In this document: piece after piece, positions 1 to 6,513 of the stretch
How the letters are laid out: each line of letters starts with the position of its first letter
How positions within the stretch are numbered: position 1 is the stretch's first letter
NCBI GenBank assembly: GCA_009777435.1
Contig: WRLW01000003.1
Location: forward strand, 1-23,784
Direction of reading: 5' to 3'
Length of the DNA: 23,784 bases
From: Oscillospiraceae bacterium
GTDB taxonomy: Bacteria > Bacillota > Clostridia > Oscillospirales > UBA929
Notes under the pieces: model-generated
What the model saw: the letters and a program-made list of their open reading frames with translations, nothing else
Told to the model about the DNA's origin: nothing
The model's database searches: none
Translations under genes and position numbers: made by a program

Positions 1-245
1 AGGGCGCCAATGAGCTGAACGGCGCGCCCGTACACGCGTCCGACCTGCGGGCGGGCGCGGCGCTCGTGGTGGCCGCCTTAGCCGCCGGCGGCGCGACGCG
101 CATAGGCGGCGTGCATTACATCGAGCGCGGCTATGAGAACATGGTCGAAAAGCTCCAATTGCTTGGCGCGGATATACACAGAGTCGAGGTTCAGGAGGCC
201 GGCGACGCGTCGGCCGCCGCGAACGCCGTGATGGTAGTGAGCTGA
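1..245 (+). CDS. murA: UDP-N-acetylglucosamine 1-carboxyvinyltransferase (MurA), C-terminal fragment
   Basis: Only the 3' end is present; the frame runs from base 3 to the TGA at 243-245, about 80 residues. MurA transfers enolpyruvate from PEP to UDP-GlcNAc, the first committed step of peptidoglycan precursor synthesis, in the cytoplasm. The visible part carries the conserved C-terminal stretch with DLRAGAALV, followed by the HYIERGYENMVEKLQLLGADI pattern (split here as HYIERGYENM and EKLQLLGADI), typical of the last quarter of the EPSP-synthase fold. The active-site Cys lies upstream, outside the window. Its stop overlaps the start of the next gene by one base (TGATG), so the two are probably translationally coupled. 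The family call is firm. Whether this is MurA or a MurA2/MurZ paralogue cannot be decided from the fragment. Confidence 0.9.
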   Translation, partial: GANELNGAPVHASDLRAGAALVVAALAAGGATRIGGVHYIERGYENMVEKLQLLGADIHRVEVQEAGDASAAANAVMVVS

Positions 246-1033
246 TGCCCGCGTTTGCCGTCACCCTGCGCAGCGGCTCGTCCGGCAACTGCGCGCTGGT
301 ATCCGACGGTACAAGCCATGTGCTTATCGACTGCGGGCTGTCACTGCGCGCGCTGACGCATGAACTGGCGGCCTTCGGGCTGACGCCGGGTATGCTGACC
401 GCCATCCTGCTGACGCATGAGCACACCGACCACACGCGCCTGCTCACGGGCGCGGCGCGAGCGCCGCGAGTGCCCGTCCTTGCCAGCCGCGGCACGCTTG
501 ACGCCGCGCGGCTGCATGACAACGCGTCCGTGATCGAAACGGAGCGCCCGGTCTCGCTCGGCCGTATGCTGATAACGCGCTTCGACACGCCGCACGACGC
601 CGCCGAGAGCTGCGGCTATGTAATTGAGCTGACGGGTTCGCGGGGCGGCGCGCGGGTCGGGGTCTGCACGGATCTGGGGAAAATAACCCAAGAGGTGGCC
701 GGCGCGTTAGCCGGCTGCGAGTACATAATCCTCGAGAGCAACCACGACGTCGAGCTGCTGAACAGCGGCCCCTATCCCCTGTTCCTGCGCCGCAGGATAC
801 TGAGCGGCGTCGGGCATCTGAGCAACGACGACTGCGCCGGGGCGCTGCCGGGGTTAGCGGCGGCGGGCGCGCGCCGCGTGACGCTCGCGCACCTGTCCGA
901 GCGGAACAACGACCCGTCGCTCGCGCTCGGCGCGGCGGCGTGGGCGGCCTTAAACGCCGGTCTCGAGCCGGGGCGCGATATCGGCATAGACGCCGCGCCG
1001 CGCTTCGGAGCGGGCGGGGCGTATATATTTTAG
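245..1033 (+). CDS. walJ: MBL-fold metallo-hydrolase, WalJ/YycJ-like
   Basis: This is a 262-residue cytoplasmic metallo-beta-lactamase-fold protein. The N-terminus has the SGSSGN motif that is characteristic of the YycJ/WalJ group. The metal-binding HxHxDH motif appears as THEHTDH near residues 57-63. Downstream are a CTDLG segment, the ESNHD motif with the following NSGPYP, and GHLSNDD, all in the order seen in WalJ proteins. In Bacillus and Streptococcus, WalJ is encoded beside the WalRK system and is linked to coordinating cell division or replication with the wall. No walRK is seen here, but the gene overlaps murA by one base, which keeps the cell-wall context. The ATG at 245 is imposed by that TGATG overlap. 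Length is normal for the family. The substrate is not known with certainty; a nuclease-like or phosphodiesterase activity is the usual assumption. Confidence 0.85.
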   Translation: MPAFAVTLRSGSSGNCALVSDGTSHVLIDCGLSLRALTHELAAFGLTPGMLTAILLTHEHTDHTRLLTGAARAPRVPVLASRGTLDAARLHDNASVIETERPVSLGRMLITRFDTPHDAAESCGYVIELTGSRGGARVGVCTDLGKITQEVAGALAGCEYIILESNHDVELLNSGPYPLFLRRRILSGVGHLSNDDCAGALPGLAAAGARRVTLAHLSERNNDPSLALGAAAWAALNAGLEPGRDIGIDAAPRFGAGGAYIF

Positions 1034-1068
1034 AAGCTTCAATCCAACATAATAGGAGGGCCTTGTTT

Positions 1069-2787
1069 ATGACGTATATGGAGCAATACCGGAAGTGGCT
1101 GGAAAGCCCCGCGCTGTCGGAGTCCGAGCGCGCCGAGTTAGAGGGTATCGGCGAGGAGGAGATCCGCGAGCGCTTCTTCGCGCCGCTTGAGTTCGGCACG
1201 GGCGGCCTGCGCGGCGTGCTGGAAACCGGCCTGCGGCGCATGAACGCGCACACCGTGCGCTGGACTACACAGGCTTTTGCCAACCTTATCCTCGAGGAGG
1301 GCGGCGGCGCGGCGGCGCGCGGCGTGGCCATCGCCTATGACTGCCGCCATTACAGCGCCGAGTTTGCCAAAGAAACCGCGTCCGTGCTGGCGGCCAACGG
1401 CATAAACGTCAAGCTGTTCGACGACATACGCCCGACGCCTGAGCTGTCGTTCGCCGTGCGGGAATACGGCTGCGCGGCCGGCATTAACATCACGGCCTCT
1501 CACAACCCGAAGGAGTACAACGGCTACAAGGTGTATTGGAGCGATGGCGCGCAATTGCCGCCGCACCACGCCGAGAAGATTTCGGACGAGATGTCCGCGA
1601 CCGACATATTCACGGGCGTTAAGACCATGCCGTTTGACGAGGCGCTGGCGGCGGGCCGCGTCGAGATGCTGGGCGAGGCCGCCGACAGGCGCTTTTTGGA
1701 TCTCTGCCTGTGCCAGTCGGTCAGCCGCGACAGCGTTATGCCGCAGATCAGGGCGCTCAAGTTAGTATACACGCCCTTCCACGGCGCGGGCTACAAGCTC
1801 ATACCGCGCGCCCTGCGCGAGCTGGGCTTTGAGAACGTGCTGTGCGTCGGGGAGCAGATGATACCCGACGGCGATTTCCCGACCGTCGCGTCGCCCAACC
1901 CGGAGGAGCCGGACGGCTTTAAGATAGCCGTCGAGCTTGCGCGCGCTAACGGCGCGAGCCTTATTATCGGCTCCGACCCCGACGCCGACCGCGTTGGCGT
2001 TATGGTGCGCGACCAGCACGGCGACGGCTATCAGGTGCTGTCCGGCAACCAGACCGGCGTTTTGCTGCTCGACTACCTCATACGCGCGCGCAAGGAAGCC
2101 GGAACCATGCCCAAGCATCCTGTGGCCATAAAATCCATTGTCAGCACCAATATGGCGAGCGCCGTGGCCGAGGCGCACGGCGTTAAGATGTACGAAACCT
2201 TCACCGGCTTTAAGTTCATGGCGGAGCTTCTCGGCAAGCTGCCCGGGAACGAGCGGTATCTGATGGCCTTTGAGGAGAGCTTCGGGTATCTGGCGGGCGA
2301 CCACGCGCGCGACAAGGACGCGGTTACGGCCGCCATCCTGATCGCCGAGATGGCGGCCTGGCACGCCAAGCGCGGCGTGACCCTGCGCGGCGCGCTCGAC
2401 GAGCTGTACGCGGTTTACGGGCATTATAAGGAAAAAACGCTTAATATCGTCATGCCCGGCGCGGACGGCCTTGAGAGAATGAACGAGCTGATGATGAAGT
2501 GGCGCGGCGACCCGCCGGCCTCGATGGGCGGCATAAACGTGATCGCGGTGCGCGACTACCTTGTGGGCGAGCGATACTGCTCCCGGGCGGGCGACATACG
2601 CAAGCTCGATATCAAGGGCAGCTCGGTGCTGTACTTCGAGCTTGAGGACGGCACGGTGTTCATAGTGCGCCCCAGCGGCACCGAGCCTAAGATGAAGATA
2701 TACATACTGACCAAGGGCCGCACAAACGCCGAATGTGACTCAAAGATAGAGCATTACCAGACCTACGCCAGGATGATGGTGAGATAA
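1069..2787 (+). CDS. Alpha-phosphoglucomutase / phosphomannomutase
   Basis: This is a 572-residue enzyme of the alpha-D-phosphohexomutase superfamily, which interconverts hexose 1- and 6-phosphates through a phosphoserine intermediate and so feeds wall and capsule sugar nucleotides. The phosphoserine loop is TASHNP with Ser144. The Mg-binding loop SDPDADR covers residues 302-308. The sugar-binding loop EESFGY begins near residue 402, and the phosphate-binding loop RPSGTEP spans 534-540. All four signatures are intact and in order, and the length matches the long bacterial PgcA-type enzymes. I chose the ATG at 1069 because AGGAGG (1054-1059) sits nine bases upstream; the frame stays open further upstream to 940 but overlaps walJ without a ribosome site. 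A second Met lies at residue 4. The sequence alone does not decide between glucose and mannose. Confidence 0.92.
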   Translation: MTYMEQYRKWLESPALSESERAELEGIGEEEIRERFFAPLEFGTGGLRGVLETGLRRMNAHTVRWTTQAFANLILEEGGGAAARGVAIAYDCRHYSAEFAKETASVLAANGINVKLFDDIRPTPELSFAVREYGCAAGINITASHNPKEYNGYKVYWSDGAQLPPHHAEKISDEMSATDIFTGVKTMPFDEALAAGRVEMLGEAADRRFLDLCLCQSVSRDSVMPQIRALKLVYTPFHGAGYKLIPRALRELGFENVLCVGEQMIPDGDFPTVASPNPEEPDGFKIAVELARANGASLIIGSDPDADRVGVMVRDQHGDGYQVLSGNQTGVLLLDYLIRARKEAGTMPKHPVAIKSIVSTNMASAVAEAHGVKMYETFTGFKFMAELLGKLPGNERYLMAFEESFGYLAGDHARDKDAVTAAILIAEMAAWHAKRGVTLRGALDELYAVYGHYKEKTLNIVMPGADGLERMNELMMKWRGDPPASMGGINVIAVRDYLVGERYCSRAGDIRKLDIKGSSVLYFELEDGTVFIVRPSGTEPKMKIYILTKGRTNAECDSKIEHYQTYARMMVR

Positions 2788-2816
2788 CAAGCGTGTTTTG
2801 CGGGCGGGCGGCGCTC

Positions 2817-3215
2817 TCACGCACGCGGCATAACGCGCTCGGCCGCCCGCAGCAGCGGCAGCGCGAACGCGCACAATACGCACCACAGCGCCGAATAGGG
2901 CAGGCTTACCTGCCCCATAAAGTGCGCCGGCAGCGCCGAATAGTCCCATACATTTAAGCCCAGCCACAGATTAAGCACACAGCCGGCCGCGAACTCGACG
3001 GCCGTTATCACCGCGCCGCCCAGCAGGCACCGTGCCGCGAACGGTATGCCGTCCGCGCGCGAGAGCGCGAGCAGCAGCATACAGCAGATGCCGCCCACGA
3101 CGAACATGCTCGCGTGGCTGCGGCCGCGCCATAACAGCTCAAGCAGCACATAGCAGCCGCCCCCCAATATAAATACCGCCGGCATGACCGGCAGGCGTGA
3201 CATAAACCGCACCAT
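2817..3215 (-). CDS. Small membrane protein, putative ABC transporter permease family (CmpB-like, PF06541 type)
   Basis: This is a 132-residue, very hydrophobic protein with four predicted membrane helices (about residues 8-29, 34-54, 60-84 and 104-125). Between helices 3 and 4 it has WDYS followed by LPAHFMGQ, which resembles the conserved motif of a widespread Firmicute family annotated as 'putative ABC transporter permease'. No ATPase partner is adjacent, so the transporter label is weak and the real function is unknown. The ATG at 3213-3215 has GAGGT five bases upstream. It converges on the phosphohexomutase gene with 29 bp between the stops. A minus-strand terminator lies upstream at 3274-3315, so it is probably transcribed separately from pyrE. 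Confidence 0.7.
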   Translation of the reverse strand: MVRFMSRLPVMPAVFILGGGCYVLLELLWRGRSHASMFVVGGICCMLLLALSRADGIPFAARCLLGGAVITAVEFAAGCVLNLWLGLNVWDYSALPAHFMGQVSLPYSALWCVLCAFALPLLRAAERVMPRA

Positions 3216-3273
3216 AATGACCTCGCTGTTTTTTTATACTGCTATTATGGACGGCGGCGCTCTTTGTTATGCC

Positions 3274-3315
3274 AAAAAAATCGCGGAAGTCCGGGAGATG
3301 CTCCCGAGCTTCCGC
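3274..3315 (-). terminator. Rho-independent terminator (probable end of the pyrE transcript)
   Basis: Read on the minus strand, 3315-3283 forms a hairpin with a 7-bp outer stem, a 2x2 internal mismatch, a 6-bp inner stem and a CAT loop. It is followed after two bases by seven T residues (plus-strand A-run at 3274-3280). It lies about 135 bp past the pyrE stop and just before the small membrane-protein gene, so it should separate the two transcripts or act as an attenuator between them. It has no T-run in the plus direction. Confidence 0.75.
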
Positions 3316-3450
3316 ACTCACAAAATAGGAGGGGAAAAAGATGAAAACGTAACTGCTGCCTGCACTTTATAGTATAGCGCGGATATATTACGAAACAAAG
3401 CGGCGGTTATTAAGATTATATTAAATATCCGCTTGGATCGCGTAATATAT
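3316..3450. other. Intergenic spacer with two overlapping inverted repeats and a start-stop minigene
   Basis: Three things are visible here. First, a perfect 10-bp inverted repeat, ATATATTACG (3383-3392) with CGTAATATAT (3441-3450), abuts the pyrE stop. Second, an 8-bp inverted repeat, GCGGATAT (3379-3386) with ATATCCGC (3425-3432), shares bases 3383-3386 with the first, so the two stems cannot form together. Third, on the plus strand a strong AGGAGG (3328-3333) precedes ATG AAA ACG TAA at 3341-3352, a three-codon frame. No protein gene is supported here. A 62-codon plus frame through 3184-3372 ignores this start and matches nothing I recognise. Confidence 0.45.
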
Positions 3451-3984
3451 TCAGCCGTCCGCCGCCGCCGCCTTTAGCTCTTGCATGGTAAAGGCCGGTA
3501 TCAGCCTCAAGCCCTCGCGCGCCAGCGTCTCCGCGGCCTTTTCGCCGCGCAGTATCACGCACAGCACGGTGTCTATGACCGCGCCGAGCGCGCGCAGCTC
3601 CTTAACGCTCTCTATTATCTGGCCGCCCGTGGTCACTACGTCCTCGATTACGCACACGCGGCGGCCGCGCGCGTCGCCGCCCTCGGCGAGCTTGCGCGTG
3701 CCGTATTCCTTCGCGCGCTTGCGCACATACAGCGCCGGCAGACCGCTCTCCATCGCCAGCGCCGCCGCGACCGGAATCCCGCCCATCTCAAGCCCCGCGA
3801 GCAGCTCCGTGCCGCCGGGTATCAGCGGCCGCATGACCCGCGCCACAGCCCCCAGCAGCTCCGGGCGCGCCTCGAACAGGTACTTGTCAAAATATTCATT
3901 GGATATCTGCCCTGAGCGCAGCAGAAATTCGCCCGTGATATACGAGGTCTCGTAAATCGCGCGGGCGAGTTCTTTTTTGTCCAT
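3451..3984 (-). CDS. pyrE: Orotate phosphoribosyltransferase
   Basis: This 177-residue cytoplasmic enzyme joins orotate to PRPP to give OMP in de novo pyrimidine synthesis. The PRPP-binding motif VCVIEDVVTTGGQ covers residues 110-122, with the acidic pair Glu114-Asp115. Upstream are the family features LLRSGQISNEYFDKY (residues 21-35) and the loop RKRAKEYGT (88-96). It is slightly short compared with the 200-plus-residue enterobacterial enzymes but normal for the clostridial and cyanobacterial type. The ATG at 3982-3984 follows AAAGGA on the minus strand. No other pyr genes are in the window, so it stands alone, downstream of nifU and separated from it by the palindrome cassette at 4004-4103. 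PRPP comes from Prs, encoded at 16491-17444. Confidence 0.93.
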   Translation of the reverse strand: MDKKELARAIYETSYITGEFLLRSGQISNEYFDKYLFEARPELLGAVARVMRPLIPGGTELLAGLEMGGIPVAAALAMESGLPALYVRKRAKEYGTRKLAEGGDARGRRVCVIEDVVTTGGQIIESVKELRALGAVIDTVLCVILRGEKAAETLAREGLRLIPAFTMQELKAAAADG

Positions 3985-4003
3985 AACCCAACCGTCCTTT
4001 TTT

Positions 4004-4103
4004 TGAGTTTAAGAAACGAAGCTTCTTAATACTTCCTAAAATCCCGGAAGTTTCGCGCAAAGCGCGAAACTTCATGAGTTTAAGAAGCGCAGCTTCTTAT
4101 ACT
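4004..4103. repeat. Palindromic repeat cassette: two direct repeats flanking a 27-bp hairpin
   Basis: Two related units, 4004-4034 and 4075-4103, share the pattern TGAGTTTAAGAA...GCTTCTT...ACT in the same orientation. Each is itself palindromic; the second makes a perfect 7-bp stem, AAGAAGC-GCA-GCTTCTT. Between them, 4047-4073 is a perfect 12-bp stem (GAAGTTTCGCGC and its complement) around an AAA loop. The right unit overlaps the end of nifU and supplies its stop codon, the Val codon and one base of the Arg codon. No proper T-run follows any hairpin on either strand, so a classical terminator is unlikely, although the hairpins may protect the 3' end of the nifSU mRNA. It looks like a REP/BIME- or MITE-like intergenic element. 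Confidence 0.7.
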
Positions 4104-4522
4104 CGGCATGATTCGCATTTGCCGTCGCAGCCCACTATGGGCACGGGGTCTATGCCCTTGCGCGTATAGTAGTCGGCGATGGCGGCCTTGACGGCCTCCT
4201 CGGCCAGCACCGAGCAGTGCATCTTGACCGGCGGCAGTCCCTCAAGGGCCTCGACCACCGCGCGGTTGGTGACGCCGAGGGCGTCGCTTATGGTCTTGCC
4301 CTTTATCAGCTCGGTCGCGATGGACGACGTGGCCACGGCCGCGCCGCACCCGAACGTCTTGAATTTCACGTCGGTTATTGTCTCGCCGCCGCCAACTCTT
4401 ATGCTGATGCGCATTATGTCGCCGCATTTCGGGTTGCCCACCTGCCCAACGCCGTCCGGGTTCTCGATCTCCCCGACGTTGCGCGGGTTGTTGAAATGAT
4501 CCATTACCTTATCCGTGTACAT
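4097..4522 (-). CDS. nifU: Iron-sulfur cluster scaffold protein, NifU/IscU-like
   Basis: This 141-residue scaffold protein assembles Fe-S clusters from sulfur supplied by the cysteine desulfurase encoded just upstream. The three scaffold cysteines are present: Cys33 in GNPKCGD, Cys59 in FKTFGCGAA and Cys103 in KMHCSVL. Asp35, which usually follows the first Cys, is also present. The protein has a short C-terminal tail with three more cysteines, C132-x3-C136-x2-C139. It lacks the long ferredoxin and Nfu domains of true nitrogenase NifU. It lies 39 bp downstream of nifS in the same operon and has a strong GGAGG before the ATG. No hscA, hscB, fdx or iscR is seen nearby. Its last codons run into the palindromic repeat. 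Confidence 0.92.
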   Translation of the reverse strand: MYTDKVMDHFNNPRNVGEIENPDGVGQVGNPKCGDIMRISIRVGGGETITDVKFKTFGCGAAVATSSIATELIKGKTISDALGVTNRAVVEALEGLPPVKMHCSVLAEEAVKAAIADYYTRKGIDPVPIVGCDGKCESCRV

Positions 4523-4561
4523 ATACGACCTCCGCGATTTTTATTAAAGCTTTCAGCGGCG

Positions 4562-5734
4562 CTAATAAGCCGGCTTATTGTCCCTCCACAGCGGCGACAT
4601 TTCGCGCCGCGACGCCACCGCGTCCGTGACTGCTTGTACCACATAGCGCGCCTGCTCCGGCGTGTTCTCAGGCCCGAACGACAGCCGCAGGCTGCCGTGC
4701 GCTATCTCGTGCGGCAGGCCGACGGCGAGCAGCACATGCGACGGCTCGAGCGAGCCGGACGAGCAGGCCGAGCCGGACGACGCGCATATGCCGCCGAAGT
4801 CGAGCGCCAGCACCATGCTCTCGCCCTCGACCGCCTCGAACACAAACGACACTATGCCGGGCAGCCGCTTTTCGGGATGCCCCGTCAGGCGCGCGAACGG
4901 TATGGCGCCCAGACCGGCCTTTACTATGCCCGCCGCCTCGGAGACGCGCGCCGTCTCCTCGGCCATATGCGTAACGGCTTGCTTCAGCGCGGCCGCCATG
5001 CCGGCTATGCCGGCCACGTTTTCGGTGCCCGACCGCAGGCCGCGCTCGTGGCCGCCCCCGTATATCAGCGGCGCGAGCCTGACGCCCTTTCTCAGATACA
5101 GCGCGCCGGCCCCCTTGGGGCCGCCGAACTTGTGCGCCGACACCGACAGCATGTCAACATTCATGGCGCGCGCGTCAAGCGGTATATGGCCGGCCGCCTG
5201 CACGGCGTCGGTGTGGAAGGGCACGCCGCGCTCCCGCGCTATGGCGCCCAGCTCGTCTATGGGCTGGATAACGCCTATCTCGTTGTTGGCCGTCATTATG
5301 GTCACAAGCGCGGTGTCCGGCCGTATGGCGTCCCGCAGGGCGTCCGGGGCCACTAACCCGTATTCATCGACGGGCAGATAGCTCACCTCCGCCGCGCCGC
5401 GCTTTTCGAGCGCCTGAAGCGTGTGCAGAACGGCGTGATGCTCAATGGCGGATGTCACCACATGGCGGCCCGTGCCCGCGCGCGCCTCAAGCGCGCCGCG
5501 TATGGCGAGGTTATCGGACTCCGTGCCGCTTCCGGTAAAGTATATCTCGGATTCCGAAGCGCCGAGCGCCCCGGCTATGTCCGCGCGCGCGGACTCGACG
5601 GCGCGCCGCGCCGCCGACGCGAGCGAGTATATGCTCGAAGGGTTGCCGTACCGCTCCGTGAGATACGGCATCATGGCGTCAAGCGCCTCGCGGCGCAGGG
5701 GGGACGTGGCGGCGTGGTCGGCGTATACCTTCAT
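4562..5734 (-). CDS. nifS: Cysteine desulfurase, NifS/IscS family
   Basis: This is a 390-residue PLP enzyme that removes sulfur from cysteine, carries it as a persulfide and passes it to the NifU scaffold encoded next. Visible landmarks are the N-terminal YADHAAT, GSGTESDNLA (68-77), the AIEHHAV segment around His99-His100, the PLP-binding Lys202 in SAHKFGGPKG, and the active-site Cys324 in SGSACSSGSLEPSHVL. I start it at 5734 (MKVYADHAAT), because homologues begin this way and the purine-rich AAAAGAG lies about nine bases upstream. The alternative ATG at 5743 has that site directly against it. It is first in a two-gene operon with a clear promoter. No Rrf2-type regulator gene is adjacent. 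Confidence 0.93.
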   Translation of the reverse strand: MKVYADHAATSPLRREALDAMMPYLTERYGNPSSIYSLASAARRAVESARADIAGALGASESEIYFTGSGTESDNLAIRGALEARAGTGRHVVTSAIEHHAVLHTLQALEKRGAAEVSYLPVDEYGLVAPDALRDAIRPDTALVTIMTANNEIGVIQPIDELGAIARERGVPFHTDAVQAAGHIPLDARAMNVDMLSVSAHKFGGPKGAGALYLRKGVRLAPLIYGGGHERGLRSGTENVAGIAGMAAALKQAVTHMAEETARVSEAAGIVKAGLGAIPFARLTGHPEKRLPGIVSFVFEAVEGESMVLALDFGGICASSGSACSSGSLEPSHVLLAVGLPHEIAHGSLRLSFGPENTPEQARYVVQAVTDAVASRREMSPLWRDNKPAY

Positions 5735-5757
5735 GCTTATCATCTCTTTTCCATGAT

Positions 5758-5786
5758 ATTATACCACCCTCGGCGCGGCTTGACAA
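5758..5786 (-). promoter_or_regulatory. Sigma-A-type promoter for nifS-nifU
   Basis: On the minus strand TTGTCA (5786-5781) and TATAAT (5763-5758) are separated by exactly 17 bases. The predicted RNA start lies about 15 bases before the nifS ATG, giving a very short leader. It faces away from the sodA gene. Confidence 0.8.
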
Positions 5787-5883
5787 ATCAAAATGCTCCG
5801 CGCCCGGGACAGCGGCCGGCGTCATACGCCGAGGCGTCGGCGAATATACTTCATAAGACCATTTTAACGGGGAGATGTGGAAT

Positions 5884-6510
5884 ATGCAAAACGAGCGCTA
5901 TCCGTTCAAGCTGCCGCCGCTGCCATACGCCCACGACGCGCTGGAGCCGTATATCGACGCCGAGACCATGCACTACCACCACGACAAGCACTTCAAAGCC
6001 TACATTGACAACCTGAACAAGGCCCTTGAGCCATACCCCGAAGCGCACGGCCTGACGCTGGCCGGGCTGCTCAGCCCGGGGCGGCTTGAGCAGCCCGGCT
6101 CGCCGCCGGAGGAGGCGCGCCGCGGCATATTGGACAACGCGGGCGGCGTGTATAACCACGACCTGTTCTTCAAGTGCCTCTCGCCGCGTCCCGACGCGCC
6201 GGGCGACCAGCTAACGGCGCTCATAAACAGCCAATACGGTTCGTTCGAGGCTTTCAAAAAGGCTTTCTCCGAGCTGGCCGCGAGCGTGTTCGGCTCCGGG
6301 TGGGCGTGTCTGGCGATAGACGGCGGCGGGCGGCTGAGCGCCGTCAAGTTAGCCAATCAGGATACCGTCGTGCCCGCCGGCATGTCTCCGGTCATGCTGT
6401 TCGACGTCTGGGAACACGCCTATTACCTCAAATACAAAAACCTGCGCGCCGACTACATAGACGCTATATGGAACGTGGCGTCCTTTCCCATGCTGAGAGC
6501 GCGTACTTAG
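5884..6510 (+). CDS. sodA: Superoxide dismutase, Fe/Mn family
   Basis: This 208-residue enzyme dismutates superoxide to oxygen and hydrogen peroxide in the cytoplasm. The four metal ligands are recognisable: His32 (in MHYHHDKHF), His92 (in GGVYNHDLFF), Asp174 and His178 (both in FDVWEHAYY). The N-terminal FKLPPLPYAHDALEP and the C-terminal YIDAIWNV are typical of the family. I prefer the ATG at 5884 because GGGGAG at 5869-5874 is then nine bases upstream; the earlier in-frame ATG at 5875 directly touches it. A possible -10 (TATACT, 5845-5850) has no good -35. The stop is only three bases from the stop of the convergent gene on the other strand, so there is no room for a terminator. Fe versus Mn use cannot be read from this. 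Confidence 0.93.
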   Translation: MQNERYPFKLPPLPYAHDALEPYIDAETMHYHHDKHFKAYIDNLNKALEPYPEAHGLTLAGLLSPGRLEQPGSPPEEARRGILDNAGGVYNHDLFFKCLSPRPDAPGDQLTALINSQYGSFEAFKKAFSELAASVFGSGWACLAIDGGGRLSAVKLANQDTVVPAGMSPVMLFDVWEHAYYLKYKNLRADYIDAIWNVASFPMLRART

Positions 6511-6513
6511 CCG

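Noticed and set aside
4047..4073. The 12-bp hairpin as a standard terminator of nifU
   Set aside because: No T-run follows on the minus strand (CGGGATTTTAGG) or on the plus strand; the repeat cassette explains it better.
4217..5356. Long open frame on the plus strand across nifU and nifS
   Set aside because: Antisense to two clear genes, low-complexity Arg/His-rich translation, no ribosome site.
5780..5785. TTGACA on the plus strand as the -35 of sodA
   Set aside because: No -10 lies 16-18 bases downstream; the bases are better explained as the -35 of the nifS promoter on the other strand.
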